DNA of 64,000 nucleotides from Lysobacteraceae bacterium NML93-0399 (GTDB taxonomy: Bacteria > Pseudomonadota > Gammaproteobacteria > Xanthomonadales > Xanthomonadaceae), in the NCBI GenBank assembly GCA_002307375.1, contig NTJI01000002.1, positions 682,001-746,000 of the forward strand. Reading direction: 5' to 3'. Below, piece after piece: positions 31,037 to 42,411 of this stretch. A model generated the notes under the pieces. The model searched no databases. It was not told the origin of the DNA and worked only from the letters and a program-made list of their open reading frames with translations. A program made the translations under genes and the position numbers. Each line of letters begins with the position of its first letter. Position 1 is the first letter of the stretch.

Positions 31037-33172
31037 TCAGCTGAAGACGGCCGGGGCCACTTGCACGCAGTTGCGGCCCTGGCGCTTGGCCGCGTACAGC
31101 GCCTTGTCGGCGCGTGCGATCGCGGCGGCCGGGGCATCTTCGCCGCGCAGACGCGTGGCGATGCCGATGCTCACCGTCAGGCGCACGCGCTGGCCCTCGT
31201 GGCGCACTTCGGCATTCTCCACCGCGGTGCGCATGCGCTCGCCGACCGCCCGGGCCTCGGCGCCGTCACGGCCCGGCAGCACGGCAATGAACTCTTCGCC
31301 GCCATAACGACCGAACATGTCGGCGTCCGACAGCACGCCGCGCAGCGCGGCCGACACCGCGCGCAGGCAATCGTCACCGCAGGCATGGCCGAAGCGGTCG
31401 TTGACCGACTTGAAGTGGTCGAGATCGATGAACAGCACCGAGACCGGACGGCCCGTGCGCTCGGCCTCGGTGAACGTGCGCGAGATCCAGGCATCGATGG
31501 TGCGGCGGTTCATGCTCCCGGTCAGCGCATCCATCTCCGCCGAGCGCCGCAGCTTGACCGCGGCCGCGGCCTGGTCCACATGCAGCTGCACCACGCGCGC
31601 CAGTTCGCCGATGACCGACATTTCATCGGTCGTGAAGCCCTCGCCACCGGCCCGGCGCAACAGCAGCACCCCCCAGCCGGGCGCACGCACCTGGAAGGGC
31701 ACCAGCGCTTCCATCGCCACCACCGGCCCGCCTGCCGAGGGTTGCACCGGCTGCTGCAGCGCCATCCCGGCAGTCGCCTGCCGGCGCAGGATCAGGCCGC
31801 GCCGGTCGATCTCGTGCTCGATCGAGGGCAGCGCATCGGCCGGTTCGACCAGCAGATGGTCGCGGCCCTGGTAGCCGCGCAGGACGGCGATGCAGGATTC
31901 GGTGGGCACCAGCGGCAGCAGATGATCCATCAGCAGGCGGAAGCCCTGCCACGGAATCTCCCGCGGATCGAGGCCGTTGAGCTGGGTCTGGAGGGCGGCC
32001 GAGAGATCGGCACGCGCCGCCTCGCGCCGCATGCGACGTTCGGTGTCCAGGCGCGCCAAGCGGTCACGATCGCGCTGGTCGCGGTAATCGCCGATGCGCC
32101 GGGTGAGCGCGAGCGCCAGGATCAGGGCAAAGGTCACCCAGGCACCGCGATGGAGGAACTGCAGCAGCGGGCCCTCGTCGACACCGCCGTGCCGGGCCAC
32201 GATCAACCATGCGCCCGCGGCCAGCGCCAGGGCGCCGGCAACGGTCAGCGCCCAGGCCAGCGGCACCCCCCGCCGGGCCGCAGCCACCAGCAGGCCGAGC
32301 GCAACGATGCCGGCCAGCATGCTGCCGACCGCCGCCAGCGTCCGTGCGACCGGCCCCATCCCCGGCAGGTTGAGCATGCACAGCGCCGCGACCGCCACCA
32401 GCCCGATCCCCAGCCCGCGCACCAAGCCCGCATGACGATGGCGTCGCCCGGCGATCGTGTACGCCTCGACCAGCCAGAGCGTGGTCGCCGCGTGGATCAG
32501 CGTCAGGGCCGCCACGCCCTGCATGCGCCAGAGGCCGAACAGCCGCACGCCCGGCAGACCGTACAGATGGCCACTGCTCGCCTGCAGCAACAACACCAGA
32601 GCCACGGTGAAACCGAAAAATCCGATGAACAGCCGGTCGCGCGAGGCATAGGCCAAGGCCAGTGCCAGCGCCGCCAGCGTCAGCAGGCCGCCGTAGACGG
32701 CCGCTGCCAGCGCCACGCCCGAACGCTCGATGCGGCGGATATCCGCCGCCCGGGCCAGCACCGGCCGCAGGCCACCGTGCAGCCCACCGTCGACCTGCGC
32801 CTCGAGCACCATGGGCCCTTGCGCCTCGCGCGACAGCAGCACGGCAAAGCCCGTGGGCAGGATGCCCTCCTCCTCGCCGACGTCGAAGAAGTCCAGGGCG
32901 TCGCTGCGCCAGCCATCCGCGCCCACCAGTTGCAGGCGATCGACCGGCTCACGCGGGAACCAGAGCGCCCAGCGCTGTTCGCTGCGCGGCGGCAGTTCGA
33001 AGTGAAGCGGCAGCACACCGGTCGCAGAGGCCCGCACCTCGACAGGCCGGGTCTCGCCCGGACGCAGCTGTGTGCTGGATACCAGCGCGGCGAACAGCCC
33101 CATCAGCACGACCAGGCACGCCGCCAGCACCCAACCATGCCCGGGCATCGGGCGGAAGCTGTTCACTTCCAT
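31037..33172 (-). CDS. membrane diguanylate cyclase with 7TM sensor, GAF-like and GGDEF domains
   Basis: A 711-residue enzyme that makes cyclic di-GMP. An N-terminal anchor helix (about 13-32) precedes an extracytoplasmic beta domain (about 40-165), then six to seven helices (about 165-375) in the style of 7TMR-DISM sensors. A GAF-like region (about 410-545) follows, then GGDEF (about 550-705) with the active motif GGEEF at 624-628, so it should be catalytically competent. The inhibitory RxxD site is not kept (SDAD instead), suggesting no product feedback through it. The signal is unknown. Start ATG at 33172 chosen; a frame extension upstream lacks likeness. Confidence 0.88.
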   Translation of the reverse strand: MEVNSFRPMPGHGWVLAACLVVLMGLFAALVSSTQLRPGETRPVEVRASATGVLPLHFELPPRSEQRWALWFPREPVDRLQLVGADGWRSDALDFFDVGEEEGILPTGFAVLLSREAQGPMVLEAQVDGGLHGGLRPVLARAADIRRIERSGVALAAAVYGGLLTLAALALALAYASRDRLFIGFFGFTVALVLLLQASSGHLYGLPGVRLFGLWRMQGVAALTLIHAATTLWLVEAYTIAGRRHRHAGLVRGLGIGLVAVAALCMLNLPGMGPVARTLAAVGSMLAGIVALGLLVAAARRGVPLAWALTVAGALALAAGAWLIVARHGGVDEGPLLQFLHRGAWVTFALILALALTRRIGDYRDQRDRDRLARLDTERRMRREAARADLSAALQTQLNGLDPREIPWQGFRLLMDHLLPLVPTESCIAVLRGYQGRDHLLVEPADALPSIEHEIDRRGLILRRQATAGMALQQPVQPSAGGPVVAMEALVPFQVRAPGWGVLLLRRAGGEGFTTDEMSVIGELARVVQLHVDQAAAAVKLRRSAEMDALTGSMNRRTIDAWISRTFTEAERTGRPVSVLFIDLDHFKSVNDRFGHACGDDCLRAVSAALRGVLSDADMFGRYGGEEFIAVLPGRDGAEARAVGERMRTAVENAEVRHEGQRVRLTVSIGIATRLRGEDAPAAAIARADKALYAAKRQGRNCVQVAPAVFS

Positions 33173-33432
33173 GGGCACACGCGCCCGTCGACCGCCCTGG
33201 GCGGCATTCCGAACGTCCGGATGCCCGGATGCGCCAGATCGCGCATGCCCTGTTCCCCCCTGTAGTCCCTGCTCCATCGCAACTCGCGTGCCACGGTTTC
33301 CGTACCGTCATCACGAAATTATGGCAGACCAGGTCGCAGATCTTGTGTGCACGCCGCGGTACACGCGCGCCACGGTGCCGCCGGGCCGTCCGCTACACTG
33401 CGCGGCTGTCCCGTCCGTACCCGAGCGCTTCC

Positions 33433-35202
<1,770 letters not shown>

Positions 35203-35245
35203 CATGCGCACGCGGACGACACGGGACGGCGCTAGGATCGGAAGC

Positions 35246-35629
35246 ATGGCTCTTCGATGCCGCGTTCCGCTGTCCGTCGTCGCCGCACTGGCGCTGCTGG
35301 CCCTCGTGGCCTGCGCGGCGCCAGTCACGTCCGCGCCGGCCGCCGCCACGCAAACACCAATGCAGGACGGCACGCCGTTGCCGGCGAATGCGCTGCAGCC
35401 CGACCGCAGCTGCAAGGTCGACGCCGACTGCGCGGTCAAGAACGTCGGCAGTTGCTGCGGCTACCAGCCGGCCTGCGTGAACGCGAATGCGCAGGTCGAT
35501 CCGCAGGCGGTGCAGGCCGACTGCGCGGCGCGCGGTATCGCCGGCGTCTGCGGCTTCGTCGAGATCCAGTCCTGCGCCTGCGTCAATGCGCGCTGCGAAG
35601 CGTCCGCCCAGGGCGGCGTGTTGCGCTGA
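35246..35629 (+). CDS. Cys-rich lipoprotein, unknown
   Basis: A 127-residue protein with a lipoprotein signal (ALLALVACAAP, Cys about 23). The mature part holds about nine further Cys in CKVDADCAVKNVGSCCGY and CGFVEIQSCACVNARCEA, suggesting a small disulfide-knotted domain in the periplasm or outer membrane. I do not recognise the family. It follows glnS by 43 bases on the same strand. Confidence 0.7.
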   Translation: MALRCRVPLSVVAALALLALVACAAPVTSAPAAATQTPMQDGTPLPANALQPDRSCKVDADCAVKNVGSCCGYQPACVNANAQVDPQAVQADCAARGIAGVCGFVEIQSCACVNARCEASAQGGVLR

Positions 35630-35675
35630 ACCGTCCGCGCTTCAATCCTCTTTTCGCTCTACCGGAAATTCCCGA

Positions 35676-36233
35676 ATGCTGTATGCCCAGGTCCACCTGA
35701 CCCTGCCCGCGTGGGTGCACGAACACGTCGACGCGTCGCGCGCCTATCCGGGCGACGCGGCCAAGGTCGCGCTCGCGATCGAACTGTCACGTCTCAATGT
35801 GGAGGCGCAGAGCGGCGGCCCGTTCGGCGCGGCGGTGTTCGACAGCCAGGACCGCATCGTCTCGGTCGGCGTGAACCGGGTGATGCCGCATACGTGTTCG
35901 GTCGCGCACGCCGAAACCATGGCCTACATGCTCGCGCAGCAGCGCCTGCAGACGCCGCGCCTCAACGAGCACGGTGTGATGACGCTGGCGACCTCGTCCC
36001 AGCCCTGCTGCATGTGCTACGGCGCGACCGTCTGGGCCGGCATCGACCGGCTGCTGATCGGCGCGCGGAGCGAGGATGTCGAGGCGCTGACGCCGTTCGA
36101 CGAAGGTCCGCTGCCGGCCGACTGGATCGGCGCGCTCAACCAGCGCGGCATCGAGGTGGTGCGCGACATCCTGCGCGACGACGCCCGCGTGGTGCTGCGC
36201 ACCTACGGCGAATCCGACGGCGCGAAGTACTGA
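35676..36233 (+). CDS. nucleoside deaminase (guanine deaminase-like CMP/dCMP family)
   Basis: A 185-residue zinc-dependent deaminase. Zinc ligands are in VAHAETMAY (HAE, with catalytic Glu) and SQPCCMCYG (PCxxC). GGPFGAAVF upstream is the substrate-side signature shared by guanine deaminases and TadA. It is longer than TadA and lacks its tRNA-binding features, so a guanine or other free base/nucleoside substrate is more likely. One base separates it from rlmM, hinting at co-expression. Confidence 0.8.
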   Translation: MLYAQVHLTLPAWVHEHVDASRAYPGDAAKVALAIELSRLNVEAQSGGPFGAAVFDSQDRIVSVGVNRVMPHTCSVAHAETMAYMLAQQRLQTPRLNEHGVMTLATSSQPCCMCYGATVWAGIDRLLIGARSEDVEALTPFDEGPLPADWIGALNQRGIEVVRDILRDDARVVLRTYGESDGAKY

Positions 36234-36234
36234 C

Positions 36235-37350
36235 ATGACCACGGACGCTCTCGACATCTCGGACACGCCCGGTACCGACACGAACGATGTCGTGCAGCCG
36301 GCGAGCGGCCTGCTGTGCTACTGCCGCCCGGGTTTCGAACCCGACCTCGCCGCCGAACTGACCGAGCGCGCCGCGGGCGTGCACGTGGCCGGCTATGCGC
36401 AGACCAGGCGCAACGACGGCTACGTGCTGTTCCACTCCGACAACGGCCCCTCGCTGACCGGTGCGCTGCCGTTCGCCGAGCTGATCTTCGCGCGCCAGAA
36501 GCTGATGCTGCTGGGCGAGCTGCGCGACCTCGACCCGAGCGACCGCATCACGCCGATCTTCGCCGCGCTCGCCGGCCGTGGCCGCCACGGCGAACTGATC
36601 GTCGAGCATTCCGATTCCGACGAGGGCCGGCAGCTCGCCGGCCTCGCCCGCAGCTTCGGCAACGCGCTGCGTCCGGCGCTGCGCAAGCGCGGCTTCCTCA
36701 GCCAGAAGGACGAGGCACGCTTCCCGCGCCTGCACGTGTTCTTCGTCTCCGGCACGCACGCGTATCTGGCCCAGTCCGTCGTCGGCGACAGCGCGCCATG
36801 GCCACTCGGCATTCCGCGCCTGCGCACGCATGCCGATGCGCCCTCGCGCTCGGCGCTGAAGCTCGAAGAAGCCTTCATGGCGCTGCTGACCGAGCGCGAG
36901 CGCAAGGCGCGCATCAAGCCGGGCATGAAGGCGGTCGATCTTGGGGCTGCGCCCGGCGGCTGGACCTGGGTGCTGACGCGCGAGCACATGCGCGTGACCG
37001 CGGTCGACAACGGGCCGATGCAGGCCGATCTCATGAACACCGGCCTGGTCGATCACCACCGCGTCGACGGCTTCCGCTACCAGCCCGTCGGCCCGGTCGA
37101 CTGGATGGTCTGCGACATGGTCGAGCAGCCGCGTCGCGTGGCCGAACGCATGGCCACCTGGTTCCGCGAGGGCTGGTGCCGCAATGCGGTGTTCAACCTC
37201 AAGCTGCCGATGAAGAAGCGCTGGCAGGAAACGCTGCTGGCACTGGATCTGTTCGCCAACAACATCGGCGAGCACGAGAAGCTCACTCTGCGTGCGCGCC
37301 AGCTCTATCACGACCGTGAGGAGATCACGGTCTACGCCAGCATCGAATAA
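36235..37350 (+). CDS. rlmM: 23S rRNA C2498 2'-O-ribose methyltransferase
   Basis: A 371-residue SAM enzyme acting on helix 89 of 23S rRNA. An N-terminal THUMP-like half (about 25-190) precedes a Rossmann methyltransferase domain with VDLGAAPGGWTWVL near 235 and VDWMVCDMVEQP near 287. The KDKE-type catalytic residues fit K in PLGIPRLR-downstream and FNLKLPMKKRW regions. The motif GFLSQKDEARFPRLHVFF is characteristic. The first 22 residues are a variable acidic extension. Confidence 0.92.
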   Translation: MTTDALDISDTPGTDTNDVVQPASGLLCYCRPGFEPDLAAELTERAAGVHVAGYAQTRRNDGYVLFHSDNGPSLTGALPFAELIFARQKLMLLGELRDLDPSDRITPIFAALAGRGRHGELIVEHSDSDEGRQLAGLARSFGNALRPALRKRGFLSQKDEARFPRLHVFFVSGTHAYLAQSVVGDSAPWPLGIPRLRTHADAPSRSALKLEEAFMALLTERERKARIKPGMKAVDLGAAPGGWTWVLTREHMRVTAVDNGPMQADLMNTGLVDHHRVDGFRYQPVGPVDWMVCDMVEQPRRVAERMATWFREGWCRNAVFNLKLPMKKRWQETLLALDLFANNIGEHEKLTLRARQLYHDREEITVYASIE

Positions 37351-37369
37351 GTCGCACCGGGAACCCCGC

Positions 37370-37711
37370 ATGGCTGCCGCCTGGATCACCGTCGTCGCTC
37401 CATACCTGCCGGAGATCGTCCGTCTCGCGCGACCGATCTTCACCCGCGCCCCGCCCGCCCTGCCCGACGCCGGCCAGCAGCGGCGCAATGACCTGATCGA
37501 CGCGCAGATCGTCGAGCTGCAGGATGCGGCGAGCCAGAACGCCGACTCGATCGGCAAGCTCGCCGCGGACATGCAGAAGACGCTCGATGCCCTGCAGGTC
37601 GGCGCGGCGCGTGCCGAGCGGCGGCTGGTTCGGGCGCAGATCCTGGCGATCGTCGCGACCACCGTCGCGGTACTGGCCTTCGGCCTCGCCGCCTGGGCAT
37701 TGGCGCCCTGA
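37370..37711 (+). CDS. small tail-anchored coiled-coil protein, unknown
   Basis: A 113-residue protein with a helical middle (RRNDLIDAQIVELQDAASQN onward, heptad-like) and a C-terminal membrane helix (about 91-111, ILAIVATTVAVLAFGLAAW). The first 20 residues are also hydrophobic. It may sit in the inner membrane with the coiled coil in the cytoplasm. No family is recognised. It is 19 bases after rlmM. Confidence 0.65.
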   Translation: MAAAWITVVAPYLPEIVRLARPIFTRAPPALPDAGQQRRNDLIDAQIVELQDAASQNADSIGKLAADMQKTLDALQVGAARAERRLVRAQILAIVATTVAVLAFGLAAWALAP

Positions 37712-38047
37712 CCCGACATCGGCGCCGCGGGTGCCTCCATGGCCCGAACGCGCGCGTGCGCATGCCCGCGCACGCGGCGAAGAAGCATCCAGTCGTCATG
37801 TCCGCAAAAGCGGAAGGCGCTCTCCGACCGCCGGATGGCGGGTCATCCAGGGCCTGGCGGAGCAATCACGTGCGCGACACAGGACACCCGCATCCGTCGG
37901 AGTGACGGCGCCGGCGGTGCCGCTGGCGTGCCGGCTGGGCAGCTCGCCAGCCCGCTCCACAAGCGCAACAGCGGCACCGTCGCTTGCTGACACAGGCGCC
38001 ACGCTGGCGCCGCATACTGCGCGCGCCTCCCACCCGGATCGACCCGC
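37712..38047 (+). other. 336-base gap with degenerate repeat remnants
   Basis: No gene is visible. A small hairpin TCCGC-AAAA-GCGGA at 37800-37813, preceded by CATCCAGTCGTCATG, resembles a decayed dRS3/REP unit. GGCGGGTCATCCAGGGCCTG near 37855 looks related. The last 60 bases before the DUF808 start should hold its promoter, but I see no strong boxes. Confidence 0.4.
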
Positions 38048-38986
38048 ATGGCGTCCAGCCTGCTGACCCTGCTCGACGATATCGCCACCGTGCTCGACGA
38101 CGTGGCGTTGATGACCAAGGTCGCCGCGCGCAAGTCGGCCGGTGTGCTCGGCGACGACCTCGCCCTCAACGCGCAGCAGGTCACCGGCGTGCAGGCCGAT
38201 CGCGAACTGCCGGTGGTCTGGGCGGTCGCCAAGGGCTCGGCCCGCAACAAGCTGATCCTCGTGCCCGCGGCGCTGGCGATCAGCGCCTGGCTGCCGTGGC
38301 TGGTCACGCCGCTGCTGATGGCCGGCGGCCTGTTCCTCTGCTACGAGGGTTTCGAGAAGGTCCTGCACAAGCTGCTGCACAAGGCCCATGACGATGCCGC
38401 CAAGCCCGACCGCACGGCGGCGCTGGCGGGCGCCGAGGTCGAACCGGTGGCCTTCGAGCGCGACAAGGTCCGCGGCGCGGTGCGGACCGACCTGATCCTG
38501 TCGGCCGAAATCATCGCCATCACCCTCGGCACCGTTGCCGGGGCTGCGTTCATGACCCAGCTCGGCGTGCTTGTCGGTATTTCGGCGCTGATGACTGCGG
38601 GCGTTTATGGCCTGGTCGCGGGCATCGTCAAACTCGACGACGCCGGCCTGTACCTGAGCCGACGCGCGGGCGCCGCGGCGCGGGCGATCGGCCGCAGCAT
38701 CCTGTGGATCGCGCCGTGGTTGATGAAGGCGCTCGCGATCGTCGGCACCGCGGCGATGTTCCTCGTCGGCGGCGGCATCCTCACCCACGGCGTGCATGAC
38801 GTGCAGACCTGGATCGACGACACCGCGACCGGGCTGGGCGCACTGCCGGAGATCGGCACCGTGCTCGGCGCGATCGCGCCGACGCTGATCAATGCGATGG
38901 CCGGCATCATCGCCGGCGCTGTGGTCGTCGGCCTGGTGGCGTTGCTCAGGCGCCTGCGTGGCAAGCCGGATGCGGCCGTGCACTGA
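38048..38986 (+). CDS. DUF808 (YedI-like) membrane protein
   Basis: A 312-residue inner-membrane protein of unknown function. The family start SLLTLLDDIATVLDDVALMT and the segment KVAARKSAGVLGDDLALNAQ are almost invariant in DUF808. Five to six helices follow (about 70-95, 155-195, 215-250 and 270-300). A soluble loop at 115-145 is polar and charged. No clue about role comes from the neighbours. Confidence 0.88.
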   Translation: MASSLLTLLDDIATVLDDVALMTKVAARKSAGVLGDDLALNAQQVTGVQADRELPVVWAVAKGSARNKLILVPAALAISAWLPWLVTPLLMAGGLFLCYEGFEKVLHKLLHKAHDDAAKPDRTAALAGAEVEPVAFERDKVRGAVRTDLILSAEIIAITLGTVAGAAFMTQLGVLVGISALMTAGVYGLVAGIVKLDDAGLYLSRRAGAAARAIGRSILWIAPWLMKALAIVGTAAMFLVGGGILTHGVHDVQTWIDDTATGLGALPEIGTVLGAIAPTLINAMAGIIAGAVVVGLVALLRRLRGKPDAAVH

Positions 38987-39018
38987 AGGCGCGACGCGCG
39001 CGTTTCACCGCCCCCGGG

Positions 39019-39321
39019 TTAGCAGCGCAGGACGAACGCGCCGAGCCACACCAGCAGGCCCGCCGCCCAGATGCCGAGCATGACCAGACAGGACAGGGCG
39101 ACGAACAGTGCTCGCACGCCCCGGCGCAACGGACGCGTTCCGCGCCATGCCAGCCAGGGCACGATGAGCCCGGCGACGGTCGCCAACAGCAGCACGCCGT
39201 AACCCAGCGCGTCGTACCACGGCGCCGCGACCGTCTCCGGCGGACAGGGCTGCGTCGCCAAGGCCGTCGTCGCCAAGCCCGCCAGCACGACGGCCGCAAC
39301 CAGGCGCACGCCCGGCGACAT
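39019..39321 (-). CDS. small membrane protein, unknown
   Basis: A 100-residue protein with a signal-like first helix (LVAAVVLAGLATTALA), then two further helices (about 38-58 and 70-95) separated by a basic loop (RGTRPLRRG). The start at 39321 lies just past the hydroxylase stop; a start at 39351 would overlap it. Probably last gene of the ubiquinone hydroxylase transcript. No family assigned. Confidence 0.6.
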   Translation of the reverse strand: MSPGVRLVAAVVLAGLATTALATQPCPPETVAAPWYDALGYGVLLLATVAGLIVPWLAWRGTRPLRRGVRALFVALSCLVMLGIWAAGLLVWLGAFVLRC

Positions 39322-39326
39322 CCGAC

Positions 39327-40505
39327 TCACAGGCCGGCCGCGCGCTTCCACAGCAGGTTGCGCAACGGCGGCAGCGCGCCGGCAACCCCGAGCGCATGGC
39401 TGCGCAGCAGCACCGGCAGCAGCGCCTCCGTCGAATACACGCGGTTGATCGTTTCGAAGGCGTGCGCGGCGACGGCATTTTCGCTGCGACGTGTACGCGC
39501 CCAGCGTGCGAGACGCTGCGGAGCGTCCCAGCGCGCGCCGCGACTGCGGGCATCCGCGACGCTGTCGGCCAGGCCGATGACGTCGCGCAGGCCGAGGTTC
39601 ACGCCCTGCCCCGCCAGCGGATGCACCACATGCGCTGCATCGCCGATCACCAGCACGCGGCCCTGCAGTTGCGTGTCGGCCAGTTGCCGGCGCAGCGGGA
39701 AGGCCGCGCGCGCCGAGACCGGCGCCAACCTGCCGAGGCGTCCACCGGACGCTCGCGTCAGCGCATCTGCGAACGAGGCGTCATCGAGGTCGCGCACACG
39801 CGCCGCTTCTTCGACGGGCAGCGTCCAGACGATCGAGCTGCGGCCGCCATCGCAGGGCAACAGCGCCAGCGGGCCGGTCGCCAGGAAACGCTGCCAGGCG
39901 GTATCGCGATGCGGCAGCGCGCTCTCGACGTAGCCCACCACCCCGGCCTGCGCGTAGTCGCGGGATTGTGTGCCGATACCGGCAAGCGTGCGCAGCGTGG
40001 ACGCGGCGCCATCGGCGGCGATCGCCAGCCGCGCCTCGACACGCCCACCCGCATCGAGCCGCAACGACACGCTGTCAGCGTCGTGCTCCAGCGCCTCGAC
40101 CCGCGCCGGCGCACGCACGTCGACGCCGGCCGCGGCGAGACGCGTCCACAGCCGATCGACCAGCAGGCCGTGTTCGACGATCCAGCCCAGTTCGCGCATG
40201 CCCAGGGCATCGGCGTCGAAGGCCAGCTCACTGCCGCCGCCCGCATCCCAGACCTGCATGCGCCGGTAGGCGTGGGCGCGCGTCGCGCGCACGTCGTCCC
40301 ACGCGCCGAACGCGCCGAGCAGGCCCGCGCTGTCGTGGGCGAAGGCGTAGACGCGCAGGTCCGGCGCATCGGCCGACCAGCGCGCAGGCGTACGCGCCTC
40401 GATCAGCACCACGTCCAGATCCTGCGCGGCCAGCGCCAGCGCGCATGCGGCGCCGACCACGCCGCCGCCGACGACCACGACATCGCGTCGGTCGCGCCGG
40501 CTCAT
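39327..40505 (-). CDS. UbiH/UbiF/VisC-family FAD monooxygenase
   Basis: A 392-residue flavoprotein hydroxylase of ubiquinone synthesis. The FAD dinucleotide-binding loop is VVVGGGVVGAACALALA near the start; the second FAD motif is VLVIGDAAHVVHPLAGQGVN near 275, with the GD of the family. By position after UbiH it is most likely the C5 hydroxylase UbiI (VisC) or a UbiF/UbiM-like enzyme, which cannot be settled by eye. The start overlaps the ubiH stop by four bases (ATGA). Confidence 0.88.
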   Translation of the reverse strand: MSRRDRRDVVVVGGGVVGAACALALAAQDLDVVLIEARTPARWSADAPDLRVYAFAHDSAGLLGAFGAWDDVRATRAHAYRRMQVWDAGGGSELAFDADALGMRELGWIVEHGLLVDRLWTRLAAAGVDVRAPARVEALEHDADSVSLRLDAGGRVEARLAIAADGAASTLRTLAGIGTQSRDYAQAGVVGYVESALPHRDTAWQRFLATGPLALLPCDGGRSSIVWTLPVEEAARVRDLDDASFADALTRASGGRLGRLAPVSARAAFPLRRQLADTQLQGRVLVIGDAAHVVHPLAGQGVNLGLRDVIGLADSVADARSRGARWDAPQRLARWARTRRSENAVAAHAFETINRVYSTEALLPVLLRSHALGVAGALPPLRNLLWKRAAGL

Positions 40506-41710
40506 GCGGCAGCTCCGCGGCACAGCGCCGGCACGTCGCCGCGATAGCCCATCGCGCCGCCGGCGAGCATCGCCTGCAACGCGCTGTCGCGATCGATCGC
40601 CAGCAGGCCGAGGCTGCGCAGCGGGCGCAAGAGCGGCGCGGCGTTGGCGGTGAGCCGGGCCAGCCCGTCGGAGAAGGCGAGCGTGCGCGTTCGGTCCTCA
40701 CGCCGGCGCTCGGCGTAACGCGCGAGCACCTCGGGCGCGCCCGGATCGGCCGCGGCGGCCACGCACTCGGCCAGCGTCAGTGCATCGCGCAGGCCGAGGT
40801 TGAAGCCCTGGGCGCCGATCGGATGCACGCTCTGCGCCGCATTGCCGATCACGACCGCGCGTGCGTCGACACAGCGCTGCGCCACCACGCGTCGCGGCGC
40901 GTGCCGGCTGCGCGTGCCGACCGCCAAAAAGCGGCCGGCGCGCCAGCCGAACACGTCCTGCACGCGTGCCAGAAACGCGGCATCGTCGAGCGCGGCGACC
41001 GCATCGGCCTCGCGCGTGGCGACGCCGTGCACGAGACCGTAGTGGCGGTCGCCGCGTGGCAGCAGCGCGGTCGGACCGGTGGCGGTGAGCCGTTCGAAGG
41101 CGTGGCCGTCCGGCGCCCGCGCGGTGCGCAGACGCGCGACGAACAGCGTCTGCGCGTAGTCGTGGATATCGGCGTCGATGCCCAACGCGCTGCGGACCGC
41201 GCTGTCGGCGCCGTCCGCGCCGACGACCAGACGCGCGCGCGCGACGCGTTCGCCCTCGGGTCCGGCAAGCCGCACCCGCCGCCAGCCGTCTTCAATGCCA
41301 TCGAAGCCGACGAAGCGCATCGGCCGGTAGCGCACGAGCGCTGCGAGTTCTTCCAGCCGCGCCTCGAGCGCCTCGCCGAAGTCGCGGGCCACCACCACCT
41401 GCCCGAACGCGTCGCGCCCGTAATCGCGGGCCGCGAGCTTCGCCCGGCCGAAATCGCCGGCGCGGCTGACGTGGATCTCGCGGATCGCCCCGCCCGGCGC
41501 ATGGAGTTTCTGCAGCACGCCCAGTGCGGTCAGCGCGTGGACGGTGGCCTCGGCGAAGCTCAGGTTGCGTTCGTCGAACACCGCCGGCAACGCGCCGGGC
41601 GCGGAGGCCTCGACCAGTGCCGCGTCGATACCGGCGCGCGCGAGTGCGATCGCCAGACTCGCGCCGACCAGGCCGCCGCCGACGATCAGTATCGGATGTT
41701 GATCTGCCAT
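40502..41710 (-). CDS. ubiH: 2-octaprenyl-6-methoxyphenol hydroxylase (UbiH)
   Basis: A 402-residue FAD monooxygenase acting at C1 of the ubiquinone ring. FAD loop ILIVGGGLVGASLAIALA; second motif VVIGNAAQSVHPIGAQGFN near 290, where Asn replaces the usual Asp (GNAAQ), a known feature of UbiH. FDERNLSFAEATV near 45 is also typical. First gene of the minus-strand hydroxylase pair. It is divergent from the B12 genes (91-base gap). Confidence 0.9.
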   Translation of the reverse strand: MADQHPILIVGGGLVGASLAIALARAGIDAALVEASAPGALPAVFDERNLSFAEATVHALTALGVLQKLHAPGGAIREIHVSRAGDFGRAKLAARDYGRDAFGQVVVARDFGEALEARLEELAALVRYRPMRFVGFDGIEDGWRRVRLAGPEGERVARARLVVGADGADSAVRSALGIDADIHDYAQTLFVARLRTARAPDGHAFERLTATGPTALLPRGDRHYGLVHGVATREADAVAALDDAAFLARVQDVFGWRAGRFLAVGTRSRHAPRRVVAQRCVDARAVVIGNAAQSVHPIGAQGFNLGLRDALTLAECVAAAADPGAPEVLARYAERRREDRTRTLAFSDGLARLTANAAPLLRPLRSLGLLAIDRDSALQAMLAGGAMGYRGDVPALCRGAAA

Positions 41711-41801
41711 GCGCCGATGATACGCGCCGGCCCCGGCGCGCCGGTCGGGCGCTCGGCTAGAATGCCGGTCCCTCCCGTCGCCACAGCCACGGAGCCTGCC
41801 G

Positions 41802-42401
41802 ATGTCCGCCACCGCCCGCCGCGCCACCATCCTCGCCCTGCTGGCCGCCGCGATGGCCGCGACCCGGTTGCATCATTTCGCCGCGGTGCCCGATGCGTCG
41901 TGGGCGGTGTTCTTCGTCGGCGGCTTCTATCTGGCCGCCTGGCAGCGCTGGGCGTTTCCGGCCCTGATGGGTCTGGCGGTGGCCGTCGACTGGTTCGTCA
42001 TCACCGGCCAGGGCGTGTCGTTCTGGGAGCACTACTGTGTCTCGCCGGCGTACTGGTGCCTGGTGCCGGCGCATTTCGCGCTTTGGGCCGGTGGCAGCCT
42101 GCTGCGTCGTCATCTCGCCGCGTCCGCCCCGCTCGCGGTCGGCCAGCTGATCGTGGCGCTCGTGGTGTCGGTGGCGGTCTGCCATCTCATCGCACAGGGC
42201 AGCTTCTACTGGATCAGCGCCGCGGTGGCCGAGCCGACGTTCGCCGGCTGGTGGAAGAACTACAGCGACTGGTTGCCGGCCTATATGCGCAGCGCCGCGA
42301 TGTATGTCGGCGCCGCCGCGATGGCGCACGTGCTCGTCACCCGTCTGCTGCCGACCCCCGGCACGACCGGCGCCGGCGCACGCGCCGCCCACATCGACTG
42401 A
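41802..42401 (+). CDS. BtuM-like cobalamin transporter (predicted)
   Basis: A 199-residue membrane protein with about six helices. Features pointing to BtuM, a solitary S-component-like vitamin B12 importer of Gram-negative bacteria, are the length, the segment FAAVPDASWAVFFVGGFYL in the first third, and Cys79 in EHYCVSPAYW; in Thiobacillus BtuM a Cys at residue 80 ligates the cobalt and removes cyanide. The next gene, 10 bases downstream, is a corrinoid adenosyltransferase, which supports the call. The family match is from memory, not a search. Signs of an energising ECF module are absent, as in known BtuM loci. Confidence 0.65.
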   Translation: MSATARRATILALLAAAMAATRLHHFAAVPDASWAVFFVGGFYLAAWQRWAFPALMGLAVAVDWFVITGQGVSFWEHYCVSPAYWCLVPAHFALWAGGSLLRRHLAASAPLAVGQLIVALVVSVAVCHLIAQGSFYWISAAVAEPTFAGWWKNYSDWLPAYMRSAAMYVGAAAMAHVLVTRLLPTPGTTGAGARAAHID

Positions 42402-42411
42402 TCCGGCGCCG

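Noticed and set aside
37712..38047. Small gene between the tail-anchored protein and DUF808
   Set aside because: The open frames here are short, frame-ambiguous and contain repeat remnants; no start with a ribosome binding site stands out.
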